Shown piece after piece: positions 35,823-43,853 of a stretch of 64,000 bases of DNA. Made by a program: the position numbers and the translations under genes. Under the pieces are notes generated by a model that was given only the letters and a program-made list of their open reading frames with translations, was not told the DNA's origin and ran no database searches. Each line of letters opens with the position of its first letter. Positions within the stretch are counted from its first letter, which is position 1. The DNA comes from Paenibacillus solanacearum (GTDB lineage Bacteria > Bacillota > Bacilli > Paenibacillales > NBRC-103111), in contig NZ_CAJVAS010000003.1 of assembly GCF_910593845.1 (NCBI RefSeq), positions 62,001 to 126,000 on the forward strand, written 5' to 3'.

Positions 35823-35838
35823 ATACCCCATAGAGTAT
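35823..35838 (+). promoter_or_regulatory. second CsoR/CstR-like operator
   Basis: ATACCCCATAGAGTAT is close to the reverse complement of the operator at 35722 (13 of 16 positions). It lies 28 bases before the persulfide dioxygenase start. Two such sites around one leader suggest cooperative repression by a sulfur-sensing CsoR-type protein, which is not encoded in the window. Confidence 0.5.
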
Positions 35839-35865
35839 TTACTCGATTCTAAGGAGGACGAACCC

Positions 35866-37014
35866 ATGACAACGCAAGCGCAAGTGCATGGCATGAGCGC
35901 CGCGCAGCTCGCCGCAAAAATCGTTCGGCATGAGCCGGTATTTATATTGGATGTGCGCAACGAAAACGATGTTCGCGATTGGAGTATCGAAGGGAACCGA
36001 GTGGAGCTGCTTAACATTCCGTATTTCGAGCTGCTCGACAATGTGGAGGCCGTCCTGAAGCAGGTTCCTCTCGATCGGGCCGTGATCGTCGTATGCGCGA
36101 AGGAAGGCTCCTCGATCTTTGTCGCGGAACAGTTGGCAGCGCAAGGCTACCGCGATGTCTCCTATTTGATCGGAGGAATGAAAGCTTGGAGCGAGCATCT
36201 GGAACCGGTGAAAATCGCCGACTTGAAGGATGGGGGCGCACTGTACCAATTCATCCGGATCGGCAAAGGATGCTTGTCCTATATGATCATTTCGGATGGT
36301 GAAGCGGCGGTTATCGATGCCGTGCGCATGACCGATGTGTTCGAGCGGTTCGCCGCCGCGCATGGCGCAGTCATCACGCATGCGATCGATACGCATCTAC
36401 ATGCCGACCATATATCCGGGGGGAGACAGCTGGCCGAGCAAGCCGGAGCCTTGTACTGGCTTCCGCCGAAAGACGCGGAAGAAGTCGTCTTCCCGTACGA
36501 GAAGCTGGAAGGTATGTCCGAGATCGCCGTAGGGCGCTCTCAAATTCGGATCGAACCGTTCTATTCGCCGGGGCATACGATTGGCAGCACTTCGCTGGTC
36601 GTCGATAATCAATATTTGCTATCCGGCGATATCTTATTCGTCCAATCGATCGGACGCCCCGATCTGGCGGGCAAAGCGGACGATTGGGTGAGCGATCTGA
36701 GAACGACGCTGTATGAGCGGTACAAGCGGCTGCCGCAGCATTTGATCGTGCTGCCCGCTCACTTCGGCAAGGCCGCGGAGCTGGGCGAAGACGGCAAAGT
36801 ATGCGCTCGCCTCGGCGATTTATATGCAGCTAATCCGGGGTTAAACATACCGGATGAAGCGGAATTTCGCATGACGGTGACCGAACAGTTGCCGCCGCAG
36901 CCCAACAGCTATCAAGAAATCCGGCAGACCAATATGGGGAAGCTTACGCCGACTTTGGAGCAGCAAAGAGATATGGAGATCGGGCCGAACCGTTGCGCTG
37001 TCCATGATGCATAG
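35866..37014 (+). CDS. yrkH: rhodanese-persulfide dioxygenase fusion (YrkH-like)
   Basis: A 382-residue fusion. Residues 10-115 form a rhodanese domain with active Cys77 (VVCAKEGSS). Residues 120-340 form a metallo-beta-lactamase fold of the ETHE1 persulfide-dioxygenase type: [11 protein letters not shown] (His177, His179, Asp181, His182), His237 in YSPGHTIG and Asp255 in LLSGDILF. His177, His237 and Asp255 correspond to the 2-His-1-Asp iron site of ETHE1. It should oxidise glutathione-like or protein persulfides to sulfite, with the rhodanese moving sulfane sulfur. The ATG at 35866 follows AAGGAGGACGAACCC. The gene order with a TusA-rhodanese fusion and TusA matches the B. subtilis yrk cluster. 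Confidence 0.9.
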   Translation: MTTQAQVHGMSAAQLAAKIVRHEPVFILDVRNENDVRDWSIEGNRVELLNIPYFELLDNVEAVLKQVPLDRAVIVVCAKEGSSIFVAEQLAAQGYRDVSYLIGGMKAWSEHLEPVKIADLKDGGALYQFIRIGKGCLSYMIISDGEAAVIDAVRMTDVFERFAAAHGAVITHAIDTHLHADHISGGRQLAEQAGALYWLPPKDAEEVVFPYEKLEGMSEIAVGRSQIRIEPFYSPGHTIGSTSLVVDNQYLLSGDILFVQSIGRPDLAGKADDWVSDLRTTLYERYKRLPQHLIVLPAHFGKAAELGEDGKVCARLGDLYAANPGLNIPDEAEFRMTVTEQLPPQPNSYQEIRQTNMGKLTPTLEQQRDMEIGPNRCAVHDA

Positions 37015-37054
37015 CTTGCCTTAATGAAAGAAATGAAAGGGTGAATCTACAACG

Positions 37055-37639
37055 ATGACCAAGTTACAAGTGAACCGGACGCTGGAATGCGAGGGATTGG
37101 CTTGCCCGCTGCCGGTCGTGCGGACGAAAAAAACGATCGACGAAATGAGCGCAGGCGAAGTGCTGGAAGTGAGGGCGACCGATACAGGCTCGATCGCAGA
37201 TTTGAAGAGCTGGTCCGGCCGTACCGGGCATCACTATTTGGGAATGAAGGAAGAGGGGGGCGTGTTTCGCCATTACATCCGCAAGGCGGAGCCGTCAGAT
37301 ACGAAGCCGGAACAAACGTATCCGCACACGGCCGGAAATGAGGAGGTACATGCGAAGCTTGCTTCGGGTGAGCCGGTCACGGTGATCGATGTCCGCGAAC
37401 CGGCCGAGTATGCGTTCGGTCGCATTCCGGGAGCTGTCTCGATTCCGCTCGGTCAGTTGGAGCAGCGGCTGGACAGTCTTGATTCGGAGGCAGTCTATTA
37501 CGTTGTGTGCCGTACCGGAACGCGAAGCGACATGGCTTGCCGCATCATGGCGGATAAAGGATTTCGCAGCGTTCACAATGTGCTGCCGGGCATGTCGCTG
37601 TGGACGTACGATCTGGAGCGGGATTCATCGGGACAATAG
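37055..37639 (+). CDS. yrkF: TusA-rhodanese fusion sulfur carrier (YrkF-like)
   Basis: A 194-residue two-domain protein. Residues 1-80 are a TusA/SirA-type sulfur carrier with the CPxP motif (Cys17 in CPLPV). Residues 95-190 are a rhodanese domain with active Cys152 (CRTGTRS). It should accept and pass on persulfide sulfur between the dioxygenase upstream and the TusA protein downstream. GAAAGGGTGAATC precedes the ATG. Its place in a three-gene operon matches the yrkF gene of B. subtilis. Confidence 0.92.
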   Translation: MTKLQVNRTLECEGLACPLPVVRTKKTIDEMSAGEVLEVRATDTGSIADLKSWSGRTGHHYLGMKEEGGVFRHYIRKAEPSDTKPEQTYPHTAGNEEVHAKLASGEPVTVIDVREPAEYAFGRIPGAVSIPLGQLEQRLDSLDSEAVYYVVCRTGTRSDMACRIMADKGFRSVHNVLPGMSLWTYDLERDSSGQ

Positions 37640-37706
37640 TTATATCAGCATGTCCAGCCGTGCAGCGGGCGTGAACCGATCTAAAACAGCAGAGGAGAGA
37701 TGACGA

Positions 37707-37931
37707 ATGGCACACTTGATCGTCGACGCCAAAGGACTCGCATGCCCCATGCCAATCGTCAAAGCGAAAAAAGGGATGGATACGCTCGCGTCCGGGCAGC
37801 TGATGGAGCTGCATACGACGGATAAAGGGTCCATGAACGATTTTCAGACATGGGTTAGGCAGACGAAGCATGAGCTGATTGAAGCGAAGGAAGACGACGG
37901 CGTATTTGCTTTTATCGTAAAGAAAGGGTAG
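37707..37931 (+). CDS. yrkI: TusA-like sulfur carrier (YrkI-like)
   Basis: A 74-residue single-domain TusA-family protein. The sulfur-carrying Cys13 is in the CPMP motif. It ends FAFIVKKG, as usual for the family. GAGGAGAGATGACGA precedes the ATG. It is the last gene of the persulfide operon. Confidence 0.92.
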   Translation: MAHLIVDAKGLACPMPIVKAKKGMDTLASGQLMELHTTDKGSMNDFQTWVRQTKHELIEAKEDDGVFAFIVKKG

Positions 37932-38062
37932 GCTGCATGCAGCGCGGCAGGAAAGCTGCTGTGAGGATACGGCTGCCGCCGACGAGCGAGATGGCACAGG
38001 TTCGCCCGATCGCCGCGCAATGCCGGAACGGATTTACATGCATCGAAGACAAGAAACACATT

Positions 38063-38115
38063 AAAAGCTCGCATGAGGGGCGTTCGCCGCCAAGATCCTC
38101 GTTGCGGGCTTTTTG
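38063..38115 (+). terminator. terminator of the persulfide operon, in a 338-base gap
   Basis: AAAAGCTCGCATGAGG pairs with CCTCGTTGCGGGCTTTT (one wobble, one bulge) and ends in five Ts. The rest of the 37932-38269 gap shows no gene that I can support; its last 60 bases are A/T-rich and should hold the promoter of the MFS gene. Confidence 0.65.
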
Positions 38116-38269
38116 TCATTAACCATTAACCGGCAGCGCGGCCCGGCTTACCCGGCACGAATGGCTGCAAGACCGCAATTCAGAAGAAATGTGCCGCAGC
38201 GATTTGTTTTATCATAATGTAGCAAGCAAATGATCTATTATTCTTAGCTGAAGAAGGAGTTGGATCCCT

Positions 38270-39535
38270 TTGGATTCGCAACAAATAACCGCCAAGGCAC
38301 CAGGCTTGTTTCGCAACCGCTTCATTCAGACGATCATTATGTCGAATGTGCTGCTGCAGATCGGCATATGGGTGCGGAATTTCGCGATACTGCTGTACGT
38401 CGCCGAGAAAACGAGCAAAGATCCGTACGCGATTTCGCTCATCAGCGTGGTTGAGTTTGCGCCGATCTTCCTGTTCTCGTTCATCGGCGGCACCTTCGCC
38501 GACCGGTGGAAGCCGAAGCGGACAATGATCTGGTGCGATGTGCTGTCCGCCGTATCCGTGTTCGCAGTGCTCTTGACGATCCATTACGGTTCATGGTATT
38601 CCGTTTATTTCGTCACGTTCATTTCGGCGATCTTGTCGCAGTTCTCGCAGCCGTCCGGAATGCGCCTCTTCAAGCAGCATGTGCCAGAAGAGCAAATGCA
38701 GCAAGGAATGGCATTGTTCCAGTCGCTAATGGCGATCTTTCTGGTGCTCGGTCCGATGCTGGGGACGTATGTATATACGAACCTCGGCCTGGAGACCTCA
38801 ATCGCTTTTATGGGCTTTATTTTCCTGCTGTCCGCCCTCGTGCTCGTCCGGCTTCCCAAAGATCAAGACGAGCCGCGAGCGGAAGCGGGGAAAGGCCAAT
38901 TCCGCAAAGAGCTTGTCGAAGGCTTTCGTTATGTATGGCAGAGCCAGGTGCTGCGGGCACTAGGCCTAGCTTTCATCCTTGCGGGTCTGGCTGTCGGCGC
39001 CGCGCAAGCGCTCAATCTGTTTATCGTGACCGAGAAGCTGGGGAAGACGGAACAGTTTTTGCAATATTTGCTGATGGTGAACGGAGCGGCCATGCTGCTC
39101 GGCGGGGGCATTGTCGCGGCGTTCTCGAAACGGGTCGCCCCGCAGCTGCTGCTGGCGATCGGCATGCTCATCAGCGCGATCTGTACGGTCATCGTCGGCT
39201 ACTCGACGTCGGTTCCGGTCACGCTCGCCGCGCAATTCGTGAACGGGTTTGCGTTTCCGTGTATTCATATCGGGATCAGCACGATGATCCTGAAATGGTC
39301 GCATGAATCCATCGTAGGCAGGGTGAACGGGGTGCTTAACCCGATGTTTATGGGCATGATGGTCGTCTCCATGTCATTCGCGGGCGTGCTGAAGGGTGCG
39401 TTTCCGCTGGAAGCGATCTTTACGGTTGCCGGTTGCCTGTTCATGGTTGGAGCGATGACGATGCTGCCGATTATGAAGCATAAATCTCCCGTCAACGAAC
39501 CTGCTTCATTGCCCGTTCAGGAGAGCCATGCCTAG
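38270..39535 (+). CDS. MFS transporter
   Basis: A 421-residue major facilitator with about twelve helices. The loop 2-3 motif is GGTFADRWKPKRTMIW, and the N-terminal half resembles enterobactin-exporter/MFS_3-type permeases. The start is a TTG at 38270, ten bases after AAGGAG; the first ATG in frame would remove the first helix's leader. Substrate unknown. It converges with a MarR regulator gene across a shared terminator, and the MarR protein may control it. Confidence 0.88.
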   Translation: MDSQQITAKAPGLFRNRFIQTIIMSNVLLQIGIWVRNFAILLYVAEKTSKDPYAISLISVVEFAPIFLFSFIGGTFADRWKPKRTMIWCDVLSAVSVFAVLLTIHYGSWYSVYFVTFISAILSQFSQPSGMRLFKQHVPEEQMQQGMALFQSLMAIFLVLGPMLGTYVYTNLGLETSIAFMGFIFLLSALVLVRLPKDQDEPRAEAGKGQFRKELVEGFRYVWQSQVLRALGLAFILAGLAVGAAQALNLFIVTEKLGKTEQFLQYLLMVNGAAMLLGGGIVAAFSKRVAPQLLLAIGMLISAICTVIVGYSTSVPVTLAAQFVNGFAFPCIHIGISTMILKWSHESIVGRVNGVLNPMFMGMMVVSMSFAGVLKGAFPLEAIFTVAGCLFMVGAMTMLPIMKHKSPVNEPASLPVQESHA

Positions 39536-39586
39536 GCGCGTCGGCGTAAATTCGTAGTTCCAACGTATAACAGAATGTGGTAGTCC

Positions 39587-39619
39587 AATCCCTGAGGCCT
39601 TATGGCATCAGGGATTTTT
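39587..39619 (+). terminator. rho-independent terminator after the MFS gene
   Basis: AATCCCTGA pairs with TCAGGGATT around a 12-base loop and is followed by five Ts. It may also help to stop the convergent MarR transcript. Confidence 0.85.
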
Positions 39620-39652
39620 GTGTCCTATTGCAAGCTGCCGCCGGTGTGGTCA

Positions 39653-40111
39653 TCATGTCTGCATTTTGCCGAAAATCCGAATGATTTTGTTAATCGCATA
39701 ATCGAGATCGATTCGATCGTCTTCGGCGAGACCGGCCACCCGTTCGCTGAACAAGTGATGAAATTCCTCCCAATGCTCCGTTACCCGCGTTTTGCCTTTT
39801 TCGCTGAGCAGCAGCTTGATTGATCGTTTGTCGGCGTTGTCTTGCGTTTTCAGCACATATGCCTTCTCTTCCAGCTTGGCGATCAGCGGGGTCAGCTGCT
39901 GCTTGGAAATACGGATCTGCTTGGCAAGCTGTGTCAATGAGATGCCGGCGCTGGTGTGATACAGCTCTTCCAATATATGAAGCTGCAAATGGGTTATGTC
40001 GGAGGCGTTGGCCTTGGCGGCGCTCTTCGACAGAGGCTTGTTCAACTTATTGTAGGCGAGCGAGAGCATCCGTGAGAAATTGCCGCTGATTTGATCGGGT
40101 GTGATTTGCAA
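39653..40111 (-). CDS. MarR-family transcriptional regulator
   Basis: A 152-residue winged-helix regulator. The DNA-binding region reads ISLTQLAKQIRISKQQLTPLIAKLEEKAYV, followed by the wing motif NADKRSIKLLLSEKG. The start is a TTG at 40111, downstream of AAAGGA. It is divergent from the glycosidase gene at 40303 and convergent with the MFS gene. Family members usually repress efflux pumps or stress genes in response to phenolic ligands or oxidation. Confidence 0.9.
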   Translation of the reverse strand: MQITPDQISGNFSRMLSLAYNKLNKPLSKSAAKANASDITHLQLHILEELYHTSAGISLTQLAKQIRISKQQLTPLIAKLEEKAYVLKTQDNADKRSIKLLLSEKGKTRVTEHWEEFHHLFSERVAGLAEDDRIDLDYAINKIIRIFGKMQT

Positions 40112-40146
40112 ATCGTATACATTCCTTTACTATATGATATAAAATG

Positions 40147-40178
40147 GATTTGACCTCAGTCGTGATTTGACTTATGAT
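40147..40178 (+). promoter_or_regulatory. promoter for the glycosidase gene with direct repeats
   Basis: TTGACC (40150-40155), 17-base spacer, TATGAT (40173-40178). The octamer GATTTGAC occurs twice, at 40147 and 40164, 17 bases apart, one copy overlapping the -35 box. The leader to 40303 is about 120 bases and A/T-rich. Confidence 0.55.
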
Positions 40179-40302
40179 ATTAACGAAAATACAACTTAAT
40201 TATACACGGAAACATAGAGGTTTGCACGAATAATAGTAAATAAATATGTATTAAAATTAAACAAATTACGATATCCCATCATGGAGTAAAGGAGCAATTC
40301 AA

Positions 40303-41280
40303 ATGAATGCATCCCGATTAACGTTCGGCATTTATCCGCTTGGTGTGGCTGGTACCCCTACCGGATTGGCTGTCGGGCCGAAGGACGATTATGCTCAAAT
40401 TCAGTCCGCGCTGCGAGATCTTCGCGGAGAAACGAACGTTGTGCTGCCGCGGAACTATATGATTTACACCGGGCCAGCGTCTACAGCCAAGCTTCAGTCT
40501 ATCGCGGAAACGTACTTGCATAACGGCCAGCTCGGTGACTTGACGATAGGCTGTATGCAGACGCCGGACATCGATCTTCCGGGCTGGCTTGAATTTGTGA
40601 GAACGCTCATTCGGCAGTATGGCGTGCATCTGGCTTCGCTGCAAATTACGAACGAACCGAATTTGACGTTTATGGAAGGCTCCAAGCCGTATGTGCTGCA
40701 AGCGCTCGTGGAAGGTGTGTTGGCGGCGAAGCGGGAGGCGCGCGAGCTTGATCTTCCGCTGCACATCGGATTCGGCTCAGTGCCGGAAAGCCCCGTAGCG
40801 CTGCCTCACTTTTGGGAGCGGCTCGCCGAGCTTGGCGGGAACGATTTTGTGAATGCCATTGATTTTGTAGGACATAATTTTTATGTGGACGTATTCGAGG
40901 AGCCGCTTGACTTGAAAGACATACCGGCTTCCGTGGAACGGACGCTTCGCGATTTGAGGGAGAAGCATTTGGTCGCTGCGGGTATCCCGGCGGCGGTACC
41001 GATCCGGGTCACCGAGAACGGCTGGCCTACAGGGCGAAATCCGTTCGTCCAAGCGGAAAGATCGTATGAACGGCAAGCCGCCGTGCTGGAGACCGTGATT
41101 CGGACGGTGGACCGGCTGCGGGAGGAGCTCCATATTACCCAATATGTCCTGTTCGGACTGAGGGATGCGGACAGCTCCAAGGACGATTTGTTTCATCAAT
41201 TCGGCATCGTACGGGACGATTATTCGCCGAAACCGGCTTACGACACGTTCAAGCGGCTGATTCGGGAGTTGGGAAATTAA
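40303..41280 (+). CDS. putative cytoplasmic clan GH-A glycoside hydrolase
   Basis: A 325-residue TIM-barrel protein. Clan GH-A catalytic features are present: ITNEPN with candidate acid/base Glu118, and RVTENGWPTG with candidate nucleophile Glu238 at the end of a beta strand. There is no signal peptide, so it would act inside the cell on short oligosaccharides. I cannot assign the family; GH5/GH39-like or an uncharacterised group are possible. GGAGCAATTCAA precedes the ATG. It overlaps by four bases the end of a small convergent frame at 41277. Confidence 0.7.
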   Translation: MNASRLTFGIYPLGVAGTPTGLAVGPKDDYAQIQSALRDLRGETNVVLPRNYMIYTGPASTAKLQSIAETYLHNGQLGDLTIGCMQTPDIDLPGWLEFVRTLIRQYGVHLASLQITNEPNLTFMEGSKPYVLQALVEGVLAAKREARELDLPLHIGFGSVPESPVALPHFWERLAELGGNDFVNAIDFVGHNFYVDVFEEPLDLKDIPASVERTLRDLREKHLVAAGIPAAVPIRVTENGWPTGRNPFVQAERSYERQAAVLETVIRTVDRLREELHITQYVLFGLRDADSSKDDLFHQFGIVRDDYSPKPAYDTFKRLIRELGN

Positions 41281-41405
41281 CCGTAAAGTTGGTCTTCGGG
41301 TACACTCATCCCGCGGCTGAACAAGCATAGCTTTTGCAGCAGCGTTCGTGTGTATTCCATAGGATGACGCACATGATCGTTGCTTGCCGTCAACCGGCTT
41401 GCCAT
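41277..41405 (-). CDS. candidate 42-residue small protein
   Basis: A frame beginning MASRLTASNDHVRHP and ending VPEDQLYG, preceded on the minus strand by GGAAGGGGCGATAGCATC. The sequence contains a helical basic segment (EYTRTLLQKLCLF). Its stop overlaps the stop of the convergent glycosidase gene. It occupies most of what would otherwise be an empty 336-base gap (41281-41616), the rest of which shows nothing clear. Confidence 0.35.
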   Translation of the reverse strand: MASRLTASNDHVRHPMEYTRTLLQKLCLFSRGMSVPEDQLYG

Positions 41406-41616
41406 GATGCTATCGCCCCTTCCATGGAGGTGGTCAGGTGCTGGCCGGGCTCGCGATTTGCAACGAAGGGGTGGGATGAAGGCGCATTCTCCAGCCGCTT
41501 CCATGGATATATTAAGTCATAGGAACGTACCGTGAAAGCGTGTACAATGAGTGGTATATACACCTGCGATCACTTCACGAGGCTGCCACCAGCTCGTTTG
41601 GAAAGGTTGGATTCCT

Positions 41617-43440
41617 ATGACTATGAACAATAAAAAGACTCGACTGCGCCGCCTGGCTTCTACGGTTTGCGCCGCGCTTCTGGTATCCAGTATCGTTGCA
41701 GCTATGCCTGCATCCGCACGCGAAAGCTCGTTTACGCGCGGCGGGGTAGGGCCGCTCTACTGGAGCACCTATGAATATCAATATACGAAAGACGCTCCGA
41801 TGGACGAGCGCGAATGGAAAAAAAATATCGATTGGATTGCCGCCGAGTACAAGTCGTACGGCTACGATATGATCGTATCCGACGGCTGGATCGAAGGCGC
41901 GCAGCGTACAAATAAGAACGGTTACATTGTATCCCATAACGACGGCTGGAAGCATGATTGGGCGTACTGGGCCGATTATATCCAGTCCAAAGACATGAAG
42001 CTCGGCGTCTACTACAACCCGTTGTGGGTGACGCGCAGCGCTGCCGGCGACGCGTCCAAGACGATTGTCGGGACAAACTATAAAGTAGGCTCGATTGCGT
42101 CCTCCGACGACAAGTTCAATGACGATTTATACTGGGTCGACGTTACGAAGCCCGGAGCCAAGCAGTACATTCAAGGATACGTCGAGTATTTCAAGAAGAT
42201 GGGCGTGAAATATTTGCGCATCGATTTCTTATCCTGGTATGAGACGGGCGTCGATAAGGGAAGGAAGATCGGGAAGGCTCACGGCGTGCAGAACTACCAG
42301 ACCGCCATGCGCTGGATGCATGAAGCCGCGGGTGACGAGATGGAGATCAGTCTCGTGATGCCGCACCTAGACAATCACGGAACCAGCGAGTTGCCGTACG
42401 GCGACATGGTCCGGATTAACGAAGACCTTGCGCATGGCGGCTGGGAGAACTTGAGCGGCCAGCGCCAAACCTGGAGAAGCGGCTGGTCGCAGTGGGCCAA
42501 TCCGTTTCTCGGATTTACCGGCTTCTCCGACATTGCAGGCCGCGGCTCCCAAATGATTCTGGACGGAGACTTCCTGCGGATGAACACGTTCAAGAACGAT
42601 GAGGAACGCAAATCCGCGATTTCCTTGTTTACGATGGCCGGTTCGCCGATCGCCATTACGGATCAACATTCTACGATTGGCAGCACCGGAAAGTTTTACA
42701 AGAACGAAAACATGCTGTCGCTTCATCGCCAAGGCTTCGTCGGCAAGCCGCTTTACTATAACGGCAATTCGTACAGCGAAGATTTTTATGCGCGCGATTC
42801 GGAGCGCTGGCTCGGCCAACTGCCCGACGGATCCTGGGTCGTTGGGCTGTTTAACCGCTCCGATCAGACGGCGGTCCGCAAGATCGACTACCGTGATCAT
42901 CTCGGTCTCGGCAGCGCGGCCTCCACGAAAGAGCTGTGGACGAACCGGCAGCTTGGAGCTTTGTCCGCTTATGAGCCGTCATTGCCGGCTCACGGGACAA
43001 GCGTTGTGCAGATTACCCCGAACGGGCCGCATGCGCGCTATCAGGCGGAAGTGGCGACATGGCTCGGCGGCACGCATTTTAACAACAATCATAGCGGTTA
43101 CAGCGGCTTCGGCTTCGTCGACGGCCTCGGCCACACTGGCGCGAAGCTGGTCGTCGCGGTGCAAGCGCCAGCCGACGGCACATACCGTATGAACTACCGC
43201 TACGGCAATGCGACAGGCGCAGTAAGTACGATGCAGGTGAGCACAGCGGACGAGCAGGGGCGCGTCGTCCAGACGGGCAAGACGGTTACGTTCCCGCAAG
43301 CCGCCAAGTGGAGCACGTGGATGACCAAGCAAGACACGGTCAAGCTGCGTCAAGGCGTCAACCTGCTGACGCTCGAGCGGACGGCGGGCGACCGCGGAGC
43401 CATTAATCTCGACTACATTGAACTGCAGCATGTGCGATAA
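41617..43440 (+). CDS. secreted GH27-like glycosidase with C-terminal carbohydrate-binding domain
   Basis: A 607-residue exported enzyme. The signal peptide is probably cleaved after Ala34 (MPASA). Residues 45-400 form a clan GH-D-like barrel (alpha-galactosidase/isomaltodextranase type): YDMIVSDGWIEG, MKLGVYYNPLW and KYLRIDFLSW with candidate nucleophile Asp203, then INEDLAHGGW and FRMAGSPIAITDQ-type C-terminal strands. Residues about 480-605 resemble a CBM6/35 module (ARYQAEVATWLGG... NLDYIELQHV). The ATG at 41617 follows GGAAAGGTTGGATT. The exact sugar specificity is not determinable. A strong terminator follows. Confidence 0.82.
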   Translation: MTMNNKKTRLRRLASTVCAALLVSSIVAAMPASARESSFTRGGVGPLYWSTYEYQYTKDAPMDEREWKKNIDWIAAEYKSYGYDMIVSDGWIEGAQRTNKNGYIVSHNDGWKHDWAYWADYIQSKDMKLGVYYNPLWVTRSAAGDASKTIVGTNYKVGSIASSDDKFNDDLYWVDVTKPGAKQYIQGYVEYFKKMGVKYLRIDFLSWYETGVDKGRKIGKAHGVQNYQTAMRWMHEAAGDEMEISLVMPHLDNHGTSELPYGDMVRINEDLAHGGWENLSGQRQTWRSGWSQWANPFLGFTGFSDIAGRGSQMILDGDFLRMNTFKNDEERKSAISLFTMAGSPIAITDQHSTIGSTGKFYKNENMLSLHRQGFVGKPLYYNGNSYSEDFYARDSERWLGQLPDGSWVVGLFNRSDQTAVRKIDYRDHLGLGSAASTKELWTNRQLGALSAYEPSLPAHGTSVVQITPNGPHARYQAEVATWLGGTHFNNNHSGYSGFGFVDGLGHTGAKLVVAVQAPADGTYRMNYRYGNATGAVSTMQVSTADEQGRVVQTGKTVTFPQAAKWSTWMTKQDTVKLRQGVNLLTLERTAGDRGAINLDYIELQHVR

Positions 43441-43521
43441 CCGGCGTTCCTAGAGAAGCACGCCATCGCGATACGGGGTCCTGAACGGTCCGAACGTGCA
43501 GTTTCATAAGCAACTGTTGTA

Positions 43522-43559
43522 AGGGACATCTGTTGAGTGGAACGGATGTCCTTTTTTTT
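43522..43559 (+). terminator. rho-independent terminator after the GH27-like gene
   Basis: AGGGACATC pairs with GATGTCCTT, 14-base loop, then eight Ts. Confidence 0.9.
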
Positions 43560-43683
43560 GAACCTCACAACAAACGGCGGCGAAAAAAAGTTTCTATGGA
43601 ACCGCGAATATAGTTAACATAAAATTATTATGTATATTATATTGTAATATCCCGGCATGCTGAGCCACCAAACAAGCTTCCAT

Positions 43684-43699
43684 TTGTAAGCGCTTTAAT
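43684..43699 (+). promoter_or_regulatory. cre-like site upstream of the 43854 binding-protein gene
   Basis: TTGTAAGCGCTTTAAT matches the Bacillus cre consensus WTGNAANCGNWNNCAW at all but one position. It lies in the 413-base A/T-rich region (43441-43853) that otherwise holds only a terminator and, presumably, the promoter of the lipoprotein gene. Confidence 0.55.
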
Positions 43700-43853
43700 A
43701 AAATCCGCAGTCACAGTCTATTCTATCGACCTCGGTGTCCGTTATTTACAAATTCTTCACGTCTTGCAAACATTGCGCGAACATTGTCGGGCTATGCTTG
43801 GTGATGTCCAAGTCTTAGGATGACGGGATGATAAAACCTGGGGGGCTGTAAAC

